Of a DNA stretch of 64,000 nt, positions 1-9,161 are shown in pieces. The notes under the pieces are model-generated. The model did not search any database. It saw only the letters and a list, made by a program, of their open reading frames with translations, and had not been told where the DNA came from. The position numbers and the translations under genes were made by a program. How positions within the stretch are numbered: position 1 is the first letter of the stretch; the number at the start of each line of letters is the position of its first letter. The stretch covers positions 1,736,001-1,800,000 of the forward strand of contig CAWAGA010000002.1 of NCBI GenBank assembly GCA_963781665.1, in the 5' to 3' direction. The stretch is from JAJYIW01 sp963781665. GTDB lineage: Bacteria > Chloroflexota > Anaerolineae > Anaerolineales > Anaerolineaceae.

Positions 1-580
1 GGCCAAATTGGGCTTTTTCGTTCAAAGCGCCATTCTCGTGGTTCTTCAATCCGACCGAAAGAAAGGAATTGACTGGCGCTCCAAATCTGTCCATATAAGC
101 AGTTGCCATGGCAGCGTAAAAACCAGGAAAGGTAAAGCCCGCAGAGACCTCATAGACGATATCGGCGGCGGTTGCCAGGCTGTCCGTCACCCGCTCGGTA
201 GGCAGGTTGGTCATCTTCTCGACCCCGCTGGCCAGGACCATATCGAGCATACCCGAGGCCACAGCGATGATAGCCTGACGCAAGGCCACGCCACCGCTGG
301 CGCAAGCGTCTTCGATTCGAGTAGCCGGCCTTGGCGTCAACCCGATCCAATCTGCCATTATTGGAGCGATATGCCCCTGGCCTTCGAATAGGTCGCTGCT
401 GTAATTGCCAACATAAATCGCTTCGATATCCCTGGGATCGAACCCCTTATCGACTGAAACACACAGGTCTTGATAAGCCTCGACAAAAATATCCCGGCTG
501 TTTTTACCCGGAAAACAGCCGAACTTGCTCATCCCCGCCCCAACCAGGGCCACTCCCCTTCCCAATTTTTTATCCCTCAT
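1..580 (-). CDS. Thiolase-family protein (acetyl-CoA acetyltransferase-like), partial
   Basis: The minus strand reads from an ATG at 580 without a stop to the window edge, giving 193 N-terminal residues; families of this type are usually about 390 residues, so half is missing. The start has a GGA-rich Shine-Dalgarno region just upstream. The segment DACASGG at about residue 91 carries the nucleophilic Cys93 of thiolases, which takes the acyl group from acyl-CoA. The overall look is of the SCP2/archaeal thiolase branch rather than the PhaA branch. It is the last visible gene of a minus-strand operon of CoA-thioester enzymes. Substrate and direction (cleavage or condensation) cannot be read from the fragment. 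Confidence 0.85.
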   Translation of the reverse strand, partial: MRDKKLGRGVALVGAGMSKFGCFPGKNSRDIFVEAYQDLCVSVDKGFDPRDIEAIYVGNYSSDLFEGQGHIAPIMADWIGLTPRPATRIEDACASGGVALRQAIIAVASGMLDMVLASGVEKMTNLPTERVTDSLATAADIVYEVSAGFTFPGFYAAMATAYMDRFGAPVNSFLSVGLKNHENGALNEKAQFG

Positions 581-751
581 GAAAATCCTCCATCAAGGCT
601 TGCAAAACTCATTTTGTTTGTTTCGAAAGATCGAATGCAACGACTAATCCTTTAAACGGTTGAAACAGCATAAGGTTAAGGTGTATTACGAAGTATTTTC
701 TGATCGAAATTCGTTATACCTGTCCAATGGCGTTATTCGTAGTAAAAGGAA

Positions 752-1552
752 TTAATCTTTCAGTTGTTCAAGAAAGCCTAACAGGGCTGCATTCCAGGCA
801 AAGGGCTTTTCGATGTTGCAGGCATGCCCGGCACCGGCGACCAACATCAGGCTGGCATTGGGTATCTGGCCGGCGATCAAACGCGAATAGGGATCAAGCG
901 GTTTTAACGTGTCCAACTCCCCGCAGACCACCATCACAGGCACTGTGATCGCTGCCAGGTCAGCCGTGCAGTCCATCCCCAGGAAGGCTTCACATAACGC
1001 ATCTACTGCCTCGAAATCCATTTGGTGGTAACGTGGGATGGACTGCTCAGCAAAGTGCGGGTGAGCGGCCAGCCAGAACTCTGAGAAATTATCGGTTACC
1101 GAACAACGGTAGAGCAGCTCGCCATCGTGGCATTTGGTCGCCGCAATCCAGCTTGCAACAATCCCGGCCAACATAGGTCTGACTTCGGAAACCGCCGAAG
1201 AGACGAACAAAGAGCGCACCAATTGAGGCGTATGGATCCCCATGAGTAAAGCGATTTCACCGCCGTAAGAGATGCCGGCAATGTGGGCCTGGGGGATCGC
1301 CAGCGCCGCAAGCAGCCCAACCAGGTCTGCAGCGTGCTGCTCCATTGAATAAGGGCCAGTTGGGTGGTCTGATTGGCCCTGGCCACGGCAATCATAGAGC
1401 AGCACGCGATAACCTTTCGAAAGAGCGCCGACCTGAAAACTCCAACTGGCAGTGTTCATCAAAACGCCATTGACGAGCACCAACACCGGGGCATCCTGCG
1501 GACCGTGCCATTCGTAATACAGTTGGACGCGATTGACCTCTATGCGCGGCAT
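752..1552 (-). CDS. Alpha/beta hydrolase (enol-lactonase/esterase-like)
   Basis: A 266-residue alpha/beta hydrolase. The nucleophile elbow GISYGG places Ser95; the acid is probably the Asp in GELDTLKP and the base the His in GAGHACNIEKP, so the triad is complete. The size and arrangement match small cytoplasmic hydrolases such as 3-oxoadipate enol-lactonase and related esterases, without a signal peptide. It lies 12 bases downstream of another, unrelated-in-detail alpha/beta hydrolase in the same operon. The operon context (CoA-transferase, thiolase, SDR) suggests hydrolysis of an ester, lactone or C-C bond in a degradative acyl-CoA route, but the substrate is unknown. Confidence 0.85.
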   Translation of the reverse strand: MPRIEVNRVQLYYEWHGPQDAPVLVLVNGVLMNTASWSFQVGALSKGYRVLLYDCRGQGQSDHPTGPYSMEQHAADLVGLLAALAIPQAHIAGISYGGEIALLMGIHTPQLVRSLFVSSAVSEVRPMLAGIVASWIAATKCHDGELLYRCSVTDNFSEFWLAAHPHFAEQSIPRYHQMDFEAVDALCEAFLGMDCTADLAAITVPVMVVCGELDTLKPLDPYSRLIAGQIPNASLMLVAGAGHACNIEKPFAWNAALLGFLEQLKD

Positions 1553-1564
1553 TAAACTATCCTT

Positions 1565-2630
1565 TTATAACCCTGCCAAAAAATCGTGGAACAAGCTGTT
1601 GAACTCGGCCGGTTTCTCAATGTGAGGTCCGTGAGCCGCGGCGGCAATAAAGGTTTCGGTGTAGACCCCACCCCTGCGGGCATATTCCTGGAAAACTGCC
1701 CGGGTTTGTGAGACCATCGGCTGGGGTGGATAAATCTCCTCACCGGGCCAGCCAGGCACATACCCCAGTTTACCCAGCGTCCCCAGGTCGAACATCGAGT
1801 TATCGGACACGATCATGTCGGAATCACCACGGATCCACAGGATCGGCGGCTTAGGAGCCAACGCCAAAAAGTCATCCACATCGTTGGGCAGGTATTTAGG
1901 CGACCAGCAGTTGACTACGCCCTTTACTCCGGGAGCGACGTTCGGCCAGTTTGGAGAAGGAACAAAATCACCGGGGTACTTTTCTGGACCGGTCTTTTCC
2001 ATGAGCGCCGCGCTAAGGAAATCTTCCTCGCGTTCGGCCTGGAAAGGTGGTTTGTAGTAAAAAGCATTAATGACTGTTCGCGGCGAGTTGGGATCGTCAG
2101 CACTCCGGTCGCCCATCTGGATGCGTTGAATGAAGGTTGGGTTGACCACACCCCCACCAGAGCCGGCAAAGTCGGCATAGCAGGGCGTTCCGATTAAAGT
2201 CTTTCGTCCCACCGAAGCCATAAGGCGACACCGGTGAGATCAGGGTAGCCGAGATGACCTTTTCAGGGTGGTCGGTCATGAAGCGGTAAATGACCCCGCA
2301 GCCCATCGACCAACCCACCAGATGCGCCCTGCCAATCTCCAGGGTATCCATCAAAGCCAACAGGTCGTCGCTCCAATCGCGCATACCGCGGGTAGAATTG
2401 ATCAGTTTATCTTCACTCCAGCCATAACCGCGCAGGTCAGGTGCGACACCGTGATAAGCGTCGGGCAAGTCTAGCATGGTCTGCTCCCAATAGAGCGCAG
2501 CCGAGAAATTACCATGTAAGAAGATGACCGGGATGCCCCCCTCTTGCCCGGAAAAGTAAACGTGCTGCTCCAGGCGAGGCGTTGAAACCATCGAGTGAGT
2601 TATACCGGGTAAAGTATCAGGGATTTGCAT
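1565..2630 (-). CDS. Alpha/beta hydrolase, split by a one-base frameshift
   Basis: Two overlapping minus-strand frames together make one hydrolase of about 355 residues. The first starts at ATG 2630 behind a strong AGGAGG and carries the HG oxyanion motif and the elbow GWSMGCG with Ser108. The second carries a segment beginning GTPCYADFAGSGGG, the acidic GDSDM and the histidine of AHGPHIEKP. The frames join naturally near 2191-2212 if one base is removed; the total length is 3n+1. The two halves therefore look like a single enzyme interrupted by a one-base insertion, either real or a consensus error. Substrate unknown. Confidence 0.75.
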
Positions 2631-2706
2631 GTTTTACCTCCTGAATAATTCGAGAATAGAAAATCGAAAAAAAGTCATTCATCGCCGGTGGCTCTGCGAT
2701 TCATTT

Positions 2707-4038
2707 TCAGCAGCCCGTCCCAGGATAAATCGTACGGGGGACAATCCCTAAGCGGGAAGCTTCTTCACACAGCCATTCACGGAAATCAGGATGAGCGATG
2801 CGCTGCAGTGCTTCCAGCCGGTCACGTAAGCACAGGCCGCGCAGCGCGGCGACCCCATACTCGGTCACAATCGTATCCACATCCTGGCTGGGGACGGTGA
2901 CTTCTGCTCCGGCATCCAGCAGCGGGACAATGGTCGAGATAGTATTGTTCTTGGCGGTCGAACGCAGGGCAATGATGCCGCGCCCGCCGGGCGAAAGCTG
3001 GGCGCCGCGGTGGGTATCGAGCTGGCCACCTGTTCCGCTGAAATGGCGGTAGCCCAGGCTTTGCGAGCATACCTGGCCAAGAATATCCACCTGCAGGGCG
3101 GTGTTGACGCTGACCATCTTCCAATTCTGGCCGATCACAACCGGATCGTTGGTGACCTTGCCCTGCTGGAACTCGACCCCGATGTTATTATCCAAAAAGT
3201 CGTACAGCTTCTGGGTGCCAAGGGCAAAAGCGCCAACCATCTTACCTTTCCAAAGCGTTTTGCAGCGGTTGGTGACCACACCGGCCTCGTACAGGTCGAC
3301 CATACCGTCGGTAAACATTTCAGTATGGATTCCCAGGTCGTGGCGGTCCAACAGGAAAGCGGTGATGGCGTTAGGGATGCCGCCAATGCCCAATTGCAAG
3401 GTCGAACCATCCTCGATCAGGTCGGCAATGTAACCGCCAATGGCCTGCTCGGCCTCGCTGCTTGGGCCAGGCGGGAATTGAAAGAGTGGGACGTGGTTCT
3501 CGACCAGGTAATCCACCTCGGAAATATGAACCTGAGTGTCTCCCAGGGTCCAGGGCAGGTTTTCGTTGATCTCCAAAACGACCAGGTCAGCGGCAGCCAG
3601 GAGCTGTTTCTCAATCACCAACCCCAACGACAGGGACATATAACCACGGCGGTCGGGCGGTGTGGCCGAACCCCAAAAGACGTTCAACTTCCCTTTAGCG
3701 GCAGCCAGCTTGACGGTCGCAGCCTGGTGCAGGTTATTGGGAATGTAAGACGTCCGTCCTTCAGGATGGATTTTGCGGTCTGGGGCACCATAAAACCAGT
3801 TCTCGACGAAGAAATGCCCCGCCATCTCAGGCTTCTGGATGAAATCATACAGGCGCAGGGGCAGGCAGACCCAGATGGTCACGTCTTTCAGGCGATCTTT
3901 GTGGCGGCCGAGTTCCTCCAGCAATCCGGGGGGCTCAGAAGCTGCCATTGCCACCCCGATGGTCTGGTGAGATTGGACCAACGCCACCGCTTCTGGAATG
4001 GAAATCAGCTTAGATTGGTATTGCACAATAGGGTCCAT
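2707..4038 (-). CDS. Acetyl-CoA hydrolase/transferase family CoA-transferase (4-hydroxybutyrate CoA-transferase-like)
   Basis: A 443-residue class I CoA-transferase of the acetyl-CoA hydrolase/4-hydroxybutyrate CoA-transferase family. These enzymes move CoA between acetyl-CoA and a carboxylic acid through a glutamyl-CoA intermediate. Visible family motifs are GIGGIPNAI near residue 217, HTEMFTDG with the likely catalytic Glu240, and FSGTGGQLD in the C-terminal half. Length is normal. It stands between a FabH-like gene (86-base gap) and a split hydrolase (76-base gap), in the same direction. In this operon it would activate or release a short-chain acid; the acid itself is not evident. Confidence 0.88.
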   Translation of the reverse strand: MDPIVQYQSKLISIPEAVALVQSHQTIGVAMAASEPPGLLEELGRHKDRLKDVTIWVCLPLRLYDFIQKPEMAGHFFVENWFYGAPDRKIHPEGRTSYIPNNLHQAATVKLAAAKGKLNVFWGSATPPDRRGYMSLSLGLVIEKQLLAAADLVVLEINENLPWTLGDTQVHISEVDYLVENHVPLFQFPPGPSSEAEQAIGGYIADLIEDGSTLQLGIGGIPNAITAFLLDRHDLGIHTEMFTDGMVDLYEAGVVTNRCKTLWKGKMVGAFALGTQKLYDFLDNNIGVEFQQGKVTNDPVVIGQNWKMVSVNTALQVDILGQVCSQSLGYRHFSGTGGQLDTHRGAQLSPGGRGIIALRSTAKNNTISTIVPLLDAGAEVTVPSQDVDTIVTEYGVAALRGLCLRDRLEALQRIAHPDFREWLCEEASRLGIVPRTIYPGTGC

Positions 4039-4124
4039 AGGGTTTAAAGAGACGAGAATAGAAAGTCGAGAATTGGAATGGATGGGCAGTTTTTAGCAGA
4101 AGGGATGGCCACGATTTGATCGCC

Positions 4125-5111
4125 TTATGGCATGATGAAAGCTGAGCCGGCCTGGTTGTAGCCTACTCCAGAACCGACAAATGTCACCAGGTCACCAGAT
4201 TTAACCTTGCCCTGTTTGCGAGCGTCGTCGAAGCACATCGGGATGCAAGCTGAGCCGGTGTAACCCCAGCGGTCCATGATCCAGTGAGACTTTTCAAGGG
4301 GCAAGCCCAGCGCTTCCATGACGATCTTGATGCTGTTAAGGCGTACCTGGGTAAAGATGGCCATATCGACCGTGTTAAGATCAAACTCGCCATTTTGAGC
4401 CAGTTCTTTCATCCGTAATACCCAACCTTCATTGTTGACCGAAGCCGGGAAAGGCGTCAGCAGGCGCACCTGGGTGCGGCCGGCCTGGATACTGTCAACT
4501 GTAGCCGGCTCGTAGGTGCCGCCCGAGTAGATGCCCCAATGCTTGTGATAAGAGCCATCGGCAAAGAAGGTGGAGGTCACAAATCCCGGTTTAGAATCAG
4601 CCGTCAAGATGGCAGCCCCGGCACCGTCCCCATAGAAGAAGGACATGACGTCTTTCTGCCAATCCGACAGTTTGTGCATCAGGTAAGCTCCGATCACCAT
4701 GACATATTTGATGTGTGGGTTGGTGCTGATCAAGCCGGCTGCCAGGTTGAGCCCGGTCGGGAAGGACGCACAGGCGCAGCCGATGTCGAATGTGCCGGCT
4801 TTGGTTGCTCCCAATTTATGCTGCACCACCACCGAAGTCGCCGGAGTGACATAATCCGGGCTGTCGGTGCCTAACAGGATCATGTCCATGTCCTCAGCCT
4901 TTAGACCGGCTTCCTTGAGAGCGTCTTTAGCCGCTTCCACCGCCAGGTCGGAGGTTGCCCAATCTTCGGGGGCGTAAAACCGGCGCCGGATGGCAGAGCT
5001 TTTCTCGAATTTATCGATCACATCTCCAAACACCGGACGCATCTCGGCGTTTGACCGCTCAATGGGCGGCAAGTAACGCCCGGTGGCGATTATCGTGGCG
5101 TATCTTGGCAT
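4125..5111 (-). CDS. FabH-like 3-oxoacyl-ACP synthase III family protein with altered catalytic residues
   Basis: A 328-residue thiolase-fold protein resembling KAS III/HMG-CoA synthase. The nucleophile is kept: in GCACASF the second cysteine, Cys114, aligns with FabH Cys112. However, the usual active-site His (FabH PHQAN) reads FTQV here, so Thr254 replaces it, and the usual Asn (GNTSAAS) reads GYTGSAC, so Tyr284 replaces it. It can probably still be acylated, but decarboxylative condensation by the FabH mechanism is doubtful. AAGGAGG precedes the ATG. It follows the SDR gene by 14 bases. Possible roles are an acyltransferase or a non-decarboxylative condensing enzyme. Confidence 0.82.
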   Translation of the reverse strand: MPRYATIIATGRYLPPIERSNAEMRPVFGDVIDKFEKSSAIRRRFYAPEDWATSDLAVEAAKDALKEAGLKAEDMDMILLGTDSPDYVTPATSVVVQHKLGATKAGTFDIGCACASFPTGLNLAAGLISTNPHIKYVMVIGAYLMHKLSDWQKDVMSFFYGDGAGAAILTADSKPGFVTSTFFADGSYHKHWGIYSGGTYEPATVDSIQAGRTQVRLLTPFPASVNNEGWVLRMKELAQNGEFDLNTVDMAIFTQVRLNSIKIVMEALGLPLEKSHWIMDRWGYTGSACIPMCFDDARKQGKVKSGDLVTFVGSGVGYNQAGSAFIMP

Positions 5112-5125
5112 AAGGTCCTCCTTCT

Positions 5126-5890
5126 TTAAGTCCCGATCACAATTCCACCGTCCACGCTGATGATTGCGCCGTGGACGAAGCTGGCTTCATCCGATGCCAG
5201 CCACAGGTAGGTATTAGCGATGTCGCGGGGGGTGCCCAGGCGGCCCAGGGGTGTGTGAGCGCGCATATCTGCCAGCACATTTTCAGGCATTTTCTGAACC
5301 ATTTCGGTCAGGATAAAACCTGGCGCAACCGCATTGACCCGGATGTGATAGCGGCCCAATTCTCGTGCCCAGACCTTGGTCATGCCGATCACTCCAGTCT
5401 TGGTCGCCACGTAGTTGGTTTGGCCGAAATTGCCGTAAAGTCCAACCACCGATGAAGCATTGACGATGACGCCCCCGCCCTGGCGGATCATGTATGGGGT
5501 CACAGCCTGGGTGCAGTTATATACGCCTTTTAAGTTGACGGCAATGACCGCGTCGAAGGCGGCTTCTTCCATCTGTTTGGTCAGGACGCCGTCCTTCATC
5601 TTAACCAACTGTGCATCCCGGGTGATACCGGCGTTGTTGATTAACACGTCGACCCGCCCATATTTTGCCACCACGGCGTCGATCCATTCCTGCACATCCT
5701 GGCGGCTGGCTACGTTGACCTTATAAAATGCCGACTGCGGGCCAAGAGAGGCGAGCAATGCGTTTCCGGCTTCTTCATTGACATCACAAATGACGACGAC
5801 TGCACCTTCTTCGGCAAACCTTAAAGCGGTCTCCTGTCCAATCCCCGAGGCGCCACCGGTCACCAGGCAAACTTTATCTTTCAAACGCAT
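5126..5890 (-). CDS. SDR-family oxidoreductase, 3-oxoacyl-ACP/acyl-CoA reductase-like (FabG-like)
   Basis: A 254-residue short-chain dehydrogenase. The cofactor motif TGGASGIG is at residues 11-18, NNAG at 85-88, and the catalytic Ser147, Tyr160 and Lys164 have the FabG spacing. A clear AGGAGGT precedes the ATG at 5890. It is the first gene of the minus-strand operon and would reduce a 3-oxoacyl thioester or oxidise the corresponding hydroxyacyl compound using NAD(P). Lying beside a CoA-transferase and a thiolase, it probably acts on CoA esters rather than in housekeeping fatty acid synthesis, which is inference. Confidence 0.88.
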   Translation of the reverse strand: MRLKDKVCLVTGGASGIGQETALRFAEEGAVVVICDVNEEAGNALLASLGPQSAFYKVNVASRQDVQEWIDAVVAKYGRVDVLINNAGITRDAQLVKMKDGVLTKQMEEAAFDAVIAVNLKGVYNCTQAVTPYMIRQGGGVIVNASSVVGLYGNFGQTNYVATKTGVIGMTKVWARELGRYHIRVNAVAPGFILTEMVQKMPENVLADMRAHTPLGRLGTPRDIANTYLWLASDEASFVHGAIISVDGGIVIGT

Positions 5891-6132
5891 GCAGAACCTC
5901 CTGTAAAAGATATTAGGTGTAGGGTTTAGTGTGTAAGGCCGAAAGCAGTAGCTGCCTTGAAATAAATAAGTCGCTCCCGGTTATACTAACACAGGCGTGT
6001 TGCAGGCCAGTTACAAATGGGTTACAACCTACCATCAGCTTTTGGTATAAGGGTGCCAGTTATAATCCTTCCAGCCAATGATTCGTGGACAGCAATTGAA
6101 TTGTGCGAATTTAATACAATCCGCTGGTACAC

Positions 6133-6138
6133 TATAAT
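6133..6138 (+). promoter_or_regulatory. Candidate -10 box (TATAAT) upstream of the MFS gene
   Basis: A perfect TATAAT lies about 30 bases before the TTG start of the MFS gene. No good -35 hexamer sits 16-18 bases upstream, so this is only a candidate. Confidence 0.3.
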
Positions 6139-6167
6139 TAATCCAAGACAATCGAGAATGAATCCTT

Positions 6168-7466
6168 TTGAAAAATAGCCTCCATTCTTCTCCCTGGCGG
6201 ACAATCCTGCCGGTCGGCCTGGCTCTGGCGCTCTCCCTTTCCGGCGACCTGACGCTCTATGCCATTCTGCCAGCCAATACCAGCGCGCTCTCAATCGACC
6301 TATATGCTGTGGGCATCCTGTTGAGCGCCAACCGCCTGGTCCGCTTTCTGACCAACCCATTGGTGGGGATGCTGGTCGACCGTTGGGGCCAGCGCAGGCT
6401 GCTGCTGACCGGCCTCGCCCTGGGGACCGTGTCAACCCTGATCTATGCCCTGGCGCCTGGTTTTTGGTTATTCTTGCTGGGGCGCCTGCTGTGGGGTTGC
6501 TCCTGGTCGCTGATCTATATCGGTGCGCTATCGGCCGGATTGGACGTGGTCGCCGAGAAAGAACGCGGCTGGGGCTCAGGCGTCTTGCAGACTTTCTACT
6601 ACGCCGGCCTGTTCGTCAACCCGCTGGTCGGAGGATTGTTGAGCGACCGGTTAGGTTTTTCCACCACCTTCGCAGTCTGTGCAGCCATCTCAGGTCTCGG
6701 TTTGCTGGAAGCTGCTTTGTTCTTGCCGAAGAATATGCCCGCGGCCAGCCGTTTGATCCCCGCACTTTCCCCCTCCCTGGTGATGCATACTTCGCTGGCA
6801 GCTATCAACCGGCTGAGAGGGTCGATGGCAGGTTGGACCAGGAAAAATTCGGAAGTCATCGGCGCCTATGCCATTAACCTGCTGACGCTGTTTGTGAGCG
6901 AAGGGGTCATCACCGCCACCATCACGCTTTATTTAGTCCAGAACTACGGGGAAAAACTCACAATCGGCGGATTGATCCTGACCGCGGCCGCCGCCGGAGG
7001 TGGCATGCTGGCCTTGCGAGCGTTGGTCTCGGCAGCAGTGGCTCCCCTGGCGGGAAAACTGTCAGACCTGGGCGGCCGGAGATGGCTGGTGGTGGGCTGT
7101 GGGCTTACGTTTGGAATTGGCGGATGCATGCTGCTTGGGTTGGGAAGCCGTTTTTGGCTGGTAGCCTTGGGTGTAGCCCTGGCTGCAGTCAGCAATGGGA
7201 TGATCATGGCAGTGCTGCCGGCTATCGCTACGGGAACAGGAAACGGTCTGGGAAAGGGCGCTTCGCTGGGACTGCTGGCTACCTCTGGAGACATAGGCTG
7301 TGCGATTGCGCCTCTAGCGGTCTATGCCATGGTGGAGAGGGTTGATCTGAAGGTGATTTACCTGGCGACGGCCGGCCCGCTCGTATTTGGGCTGGTGGCG
7401 ACAGTAATTAGCGCCAAATGGATGAATCTGGTTTCTCTGCTGCCAACCCGCCAGGTTATAAAATGA
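6168..7466 (+). CDS. MFS transporter
   Basis: A 432-residue polytopic protein with about twelve hydrophobic segments. The loop GMLVDRWGQRR between segments 2 and 3 is the classic MFS signature, and the second half has a matching KLSDLGGRRW loop, giving the usual two-domain repeat. The start chosen is TTG at 6168, because the nearby ATG at 6158 is followed by an early stop in another frame. The gene diverges from the CoA-thioester operon. Sequence alone suggests a drug or metabolite exporter; no substrate can be assigned. Confidence 0.85.
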   Translation: MKNSLHSSPWRTILPVGLALALSLSGDLTLYAILPANTSALSIDLYAVGILLSANRLVRFLTNPLVGMLVDRWGQRRLLLTGLALGTVSTLIYALAPGFWLFLLGRLLWGCSWSLIYIGALSAGLDVVAEKERGWGSGVLQTFYYAGLFVNPLVGGLLSDRLGFSTTFAVCAAISGLGLLEAALFLPKNMPAASRLIPALSPSLVMHTSLAAINRLRGSMAGWTRKNSEVIGAYAINLLTLFVSEGVITATITLYLVQNYGEKLTIGGLILTAAAAGGGMLALRALVSAAVAPLAGKLSDLGGRRWLVVGCGLTFGIGGCMLLGLGSRFWLVALGVALAAVSNGMIMAVLPAIATGTGNGLGKGASLGLLATSGDIGCAIAPLAVYAMVERVDLKVIYLATAGPLVFGLVATVISAKWMNLVSLLPTRQVIK

Positions 7467-7500
7467 GCTCTTTGTTCGGTGAGCTGTGCTGCTTAACAGA

Positions 7501-7541
7501 CGATGCCGAATCCGCTGACGGTCAGCGGAAATTCGGCATCG
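7501..7541. terminator. Large near-perfect hairpin between convergent genes
   Basis: The arms CGATGCCGAATCCGCTGA and TCAGCGGAAATTCGGCATCG are complementary apart from a two-base bulge, around a three-base loop. It lies between the convergent MFS and prpD genes, so it may terminate both. No T-run follows on either side, so a dispersed palindromic element is the alternative. Confidence 0.5.
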
Positions 7542-7652
7542 AATGAAGATTCTACCGGTGCCGCGGAAGGGACCGGCATGACTATCGCAGGGCAGGTAGT
7601 GGCGGCTGGCGTATGCCATTTCGCCCTACGGCTTTTCTCTAATCCTGTCCCT

Positions 7653-9116
7653 TCATATCACGAATAGATCAACAAACTCGCGCACCGGGGTCTGTTCTAA
7701 CTTTTCCTGGTCAAGACACAGCTCAAGAATGGCGCTGACCTGCTTGGCTGGGAAGCGATGGCCGAGGTGGTTTGTGAATTTTTGCTCCAACTGGGGTAAA
7801 CCTTCTTCCCGGCGGCGTTTGTGGCCGATGGGATATTCCACCACCACGTTCTCGGAGTGCGAACCGTCCTTGAAAAAGACCTGCACGGCGTTAGCAATCG
7901 AGCGCTTTTCAGGGTCGAGGTAATCCTTGCTGAATTGATTATTTTCAACGCATTCCATTTTGGCGCGCAGGGCGTCGATGCGCGGGTCGGAGGCTACTTC
8001 ATCTTCATAATCGGCAGCAGTCAGTTTGCCAAAGATCAGGCCAATGGCAGTCATGTACTGGATGCAGTGGTCACGGTCGGCCGGGTTATAAAGCGGGCCA
8101 TCTTTGGCGATTATCCGCATGGCTGATTCCTGGGTGGTAATGATTACTTTCTCAATCTGGTCCAGGCGGTCTTTCACCTGGGGATGCAGGGCCAGGGCTG
8201 CTTCGACTGCGGTTTGAGCATGGAACTCAGCCGGGAACGAGATTTTGAACAGGGTATTTTCCATCACATATGAGCCAAACGGCCGTTGGAACTTGAAGGC
8301 GTTCCCTTTGAACACGGCATCGTAAAAGCCCCAGGTTTTGACACTCAATGCCGAGGGGTAGCCCATCTCTCCCTTGAGGGCCATCAAAGCCAGGCGCAGG
8401 CCGCGGCTGGTGGCGTCGCCGGCCGCCCAAGATTTGCGCGAGCCGGTGTTGGGAGCATGCCGGTAGGTGCGCAGGGTCGGCCCATCGATCCAGGCATTCG
8501 ACAATACCGCTACGATTTCGTCCCGCGAGCAACCCAACAATTGGGCTGTGACCGCTGCCGAGGCTATCCTGACCAGGATAACATGGTCGAACCCTAAGCG
8601 ATTGAAGCTGTTCTCCAGTGAAATACCGCCCTGAATCTCGTGGGCTTTGATCATCGCAGTCAAAACATCCTTCATAACCGGTGGGCGGATCACCCGGTCC
8701 AGGTAGGGAGAGCCACCCCTGGCTGCCAGGCGGGATATCCAATCGGCGGCAGCTAAAATGGCTCCCAGGTTGTCAGAAGGATGGCCCCACTCGGCTGCTA
8801 GAAAGGCGTCGTTGAAATCCAGCCAGCGGATCATAGCGCCGATGTTGAAAGCGGCAGTTACCGGGTCCAACTGGAACTGCGTCCCTGGGACTCTTGCCCC
8901 GTCCGGGACAATCGTTCCCGGGACGATCGGGCCGAGAAGCTTGGTGCAGGCCGGGAAGGAGAGCGCTTCCAGGCCGCATCCCAGAGTATCCATCAGGCAC
9001 AACCGGGCGGTCCGGTAAGCCTCTCCACTGCTGATCTGGCCATTGGCCACATAATCGGCTATATCGAGCAATGCCTGGTCGGGTTCAGGTCGAACGTTGG
9101 ATTTTTTAGCGCTCAT
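7653..9116 (-). CDS. prpD: 2-methylcitrate dehydratase (MmgE/PrpD family)
   Basis: A 487-residue MmgE/PrpD protein, the usual length. The family segment SRKSWAAGDA is present around the middle, as is a histidine-rich region RDHCIQYM. PrpD dehydrates 2-methylcitrate to 2-methyl-cis-aconitate in the methylcitrate cycle, which oxidises propionyl-CoA to pyruvate. It is the last gene of a prpB-prpC-prpD operon, 45 bases after prpC, and this context is the main reason to choose PrpD over other MmgE/PrpD proteins. It faces the MFS gene with a hairpin between them. Confidence 0.9.
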   Translation of the reverse strand: MSAKKSNVRPEPDQALLDIADYVANGQISSGEAYRTARLCLMDTLGCGLEALSFPACTKLLGPIVPGTIVPDGARVPGTQFQLDPVTAAFNIGAMIRWLDFNDAFLAAEWGHPSDNLGAILAAADWISRLAARGGSPYLDRVIRPPVMKDVLTAMIKAHEIQGGISLENSFNRLGFDHVILVRIASAAVTAQLLGCSRDEIVAVLSNAWIDGPTLRTYRHAPNTGSRKSWAAGDATSRGLRLALMALKGEMGYPSALSVKTWGFYDAVFKGNAFKFQRPFGSYVMENTLFKISFPAEFHAQTAVEAALALHPQVKDRLDQIEKVIITTQESAMRIIAKDGPLYNPADRDHCIQYMTAIGLIFGKLTAADYEDEVASDPRIDALRAKMECVENNQFSKDYLDPEKRSIANAVQVFFKDGSHSENVVVEYPIGHKRRREEGLPQLEQKFTNHLGHRFPAKQVSAILELCLDQEKLEQTPVREFVDLFVI

Positions 9117-9161
9117 TTCTTATCTGCAATTATCTGTCCTCATCTAAGGTTGAAGCTCATC

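Noticed and set aside
3010..4047. 345-codon plus-strand frame
   Set aside because: Antisense to the CoA-transferase, which has all family motifs; no recognisable protein features.
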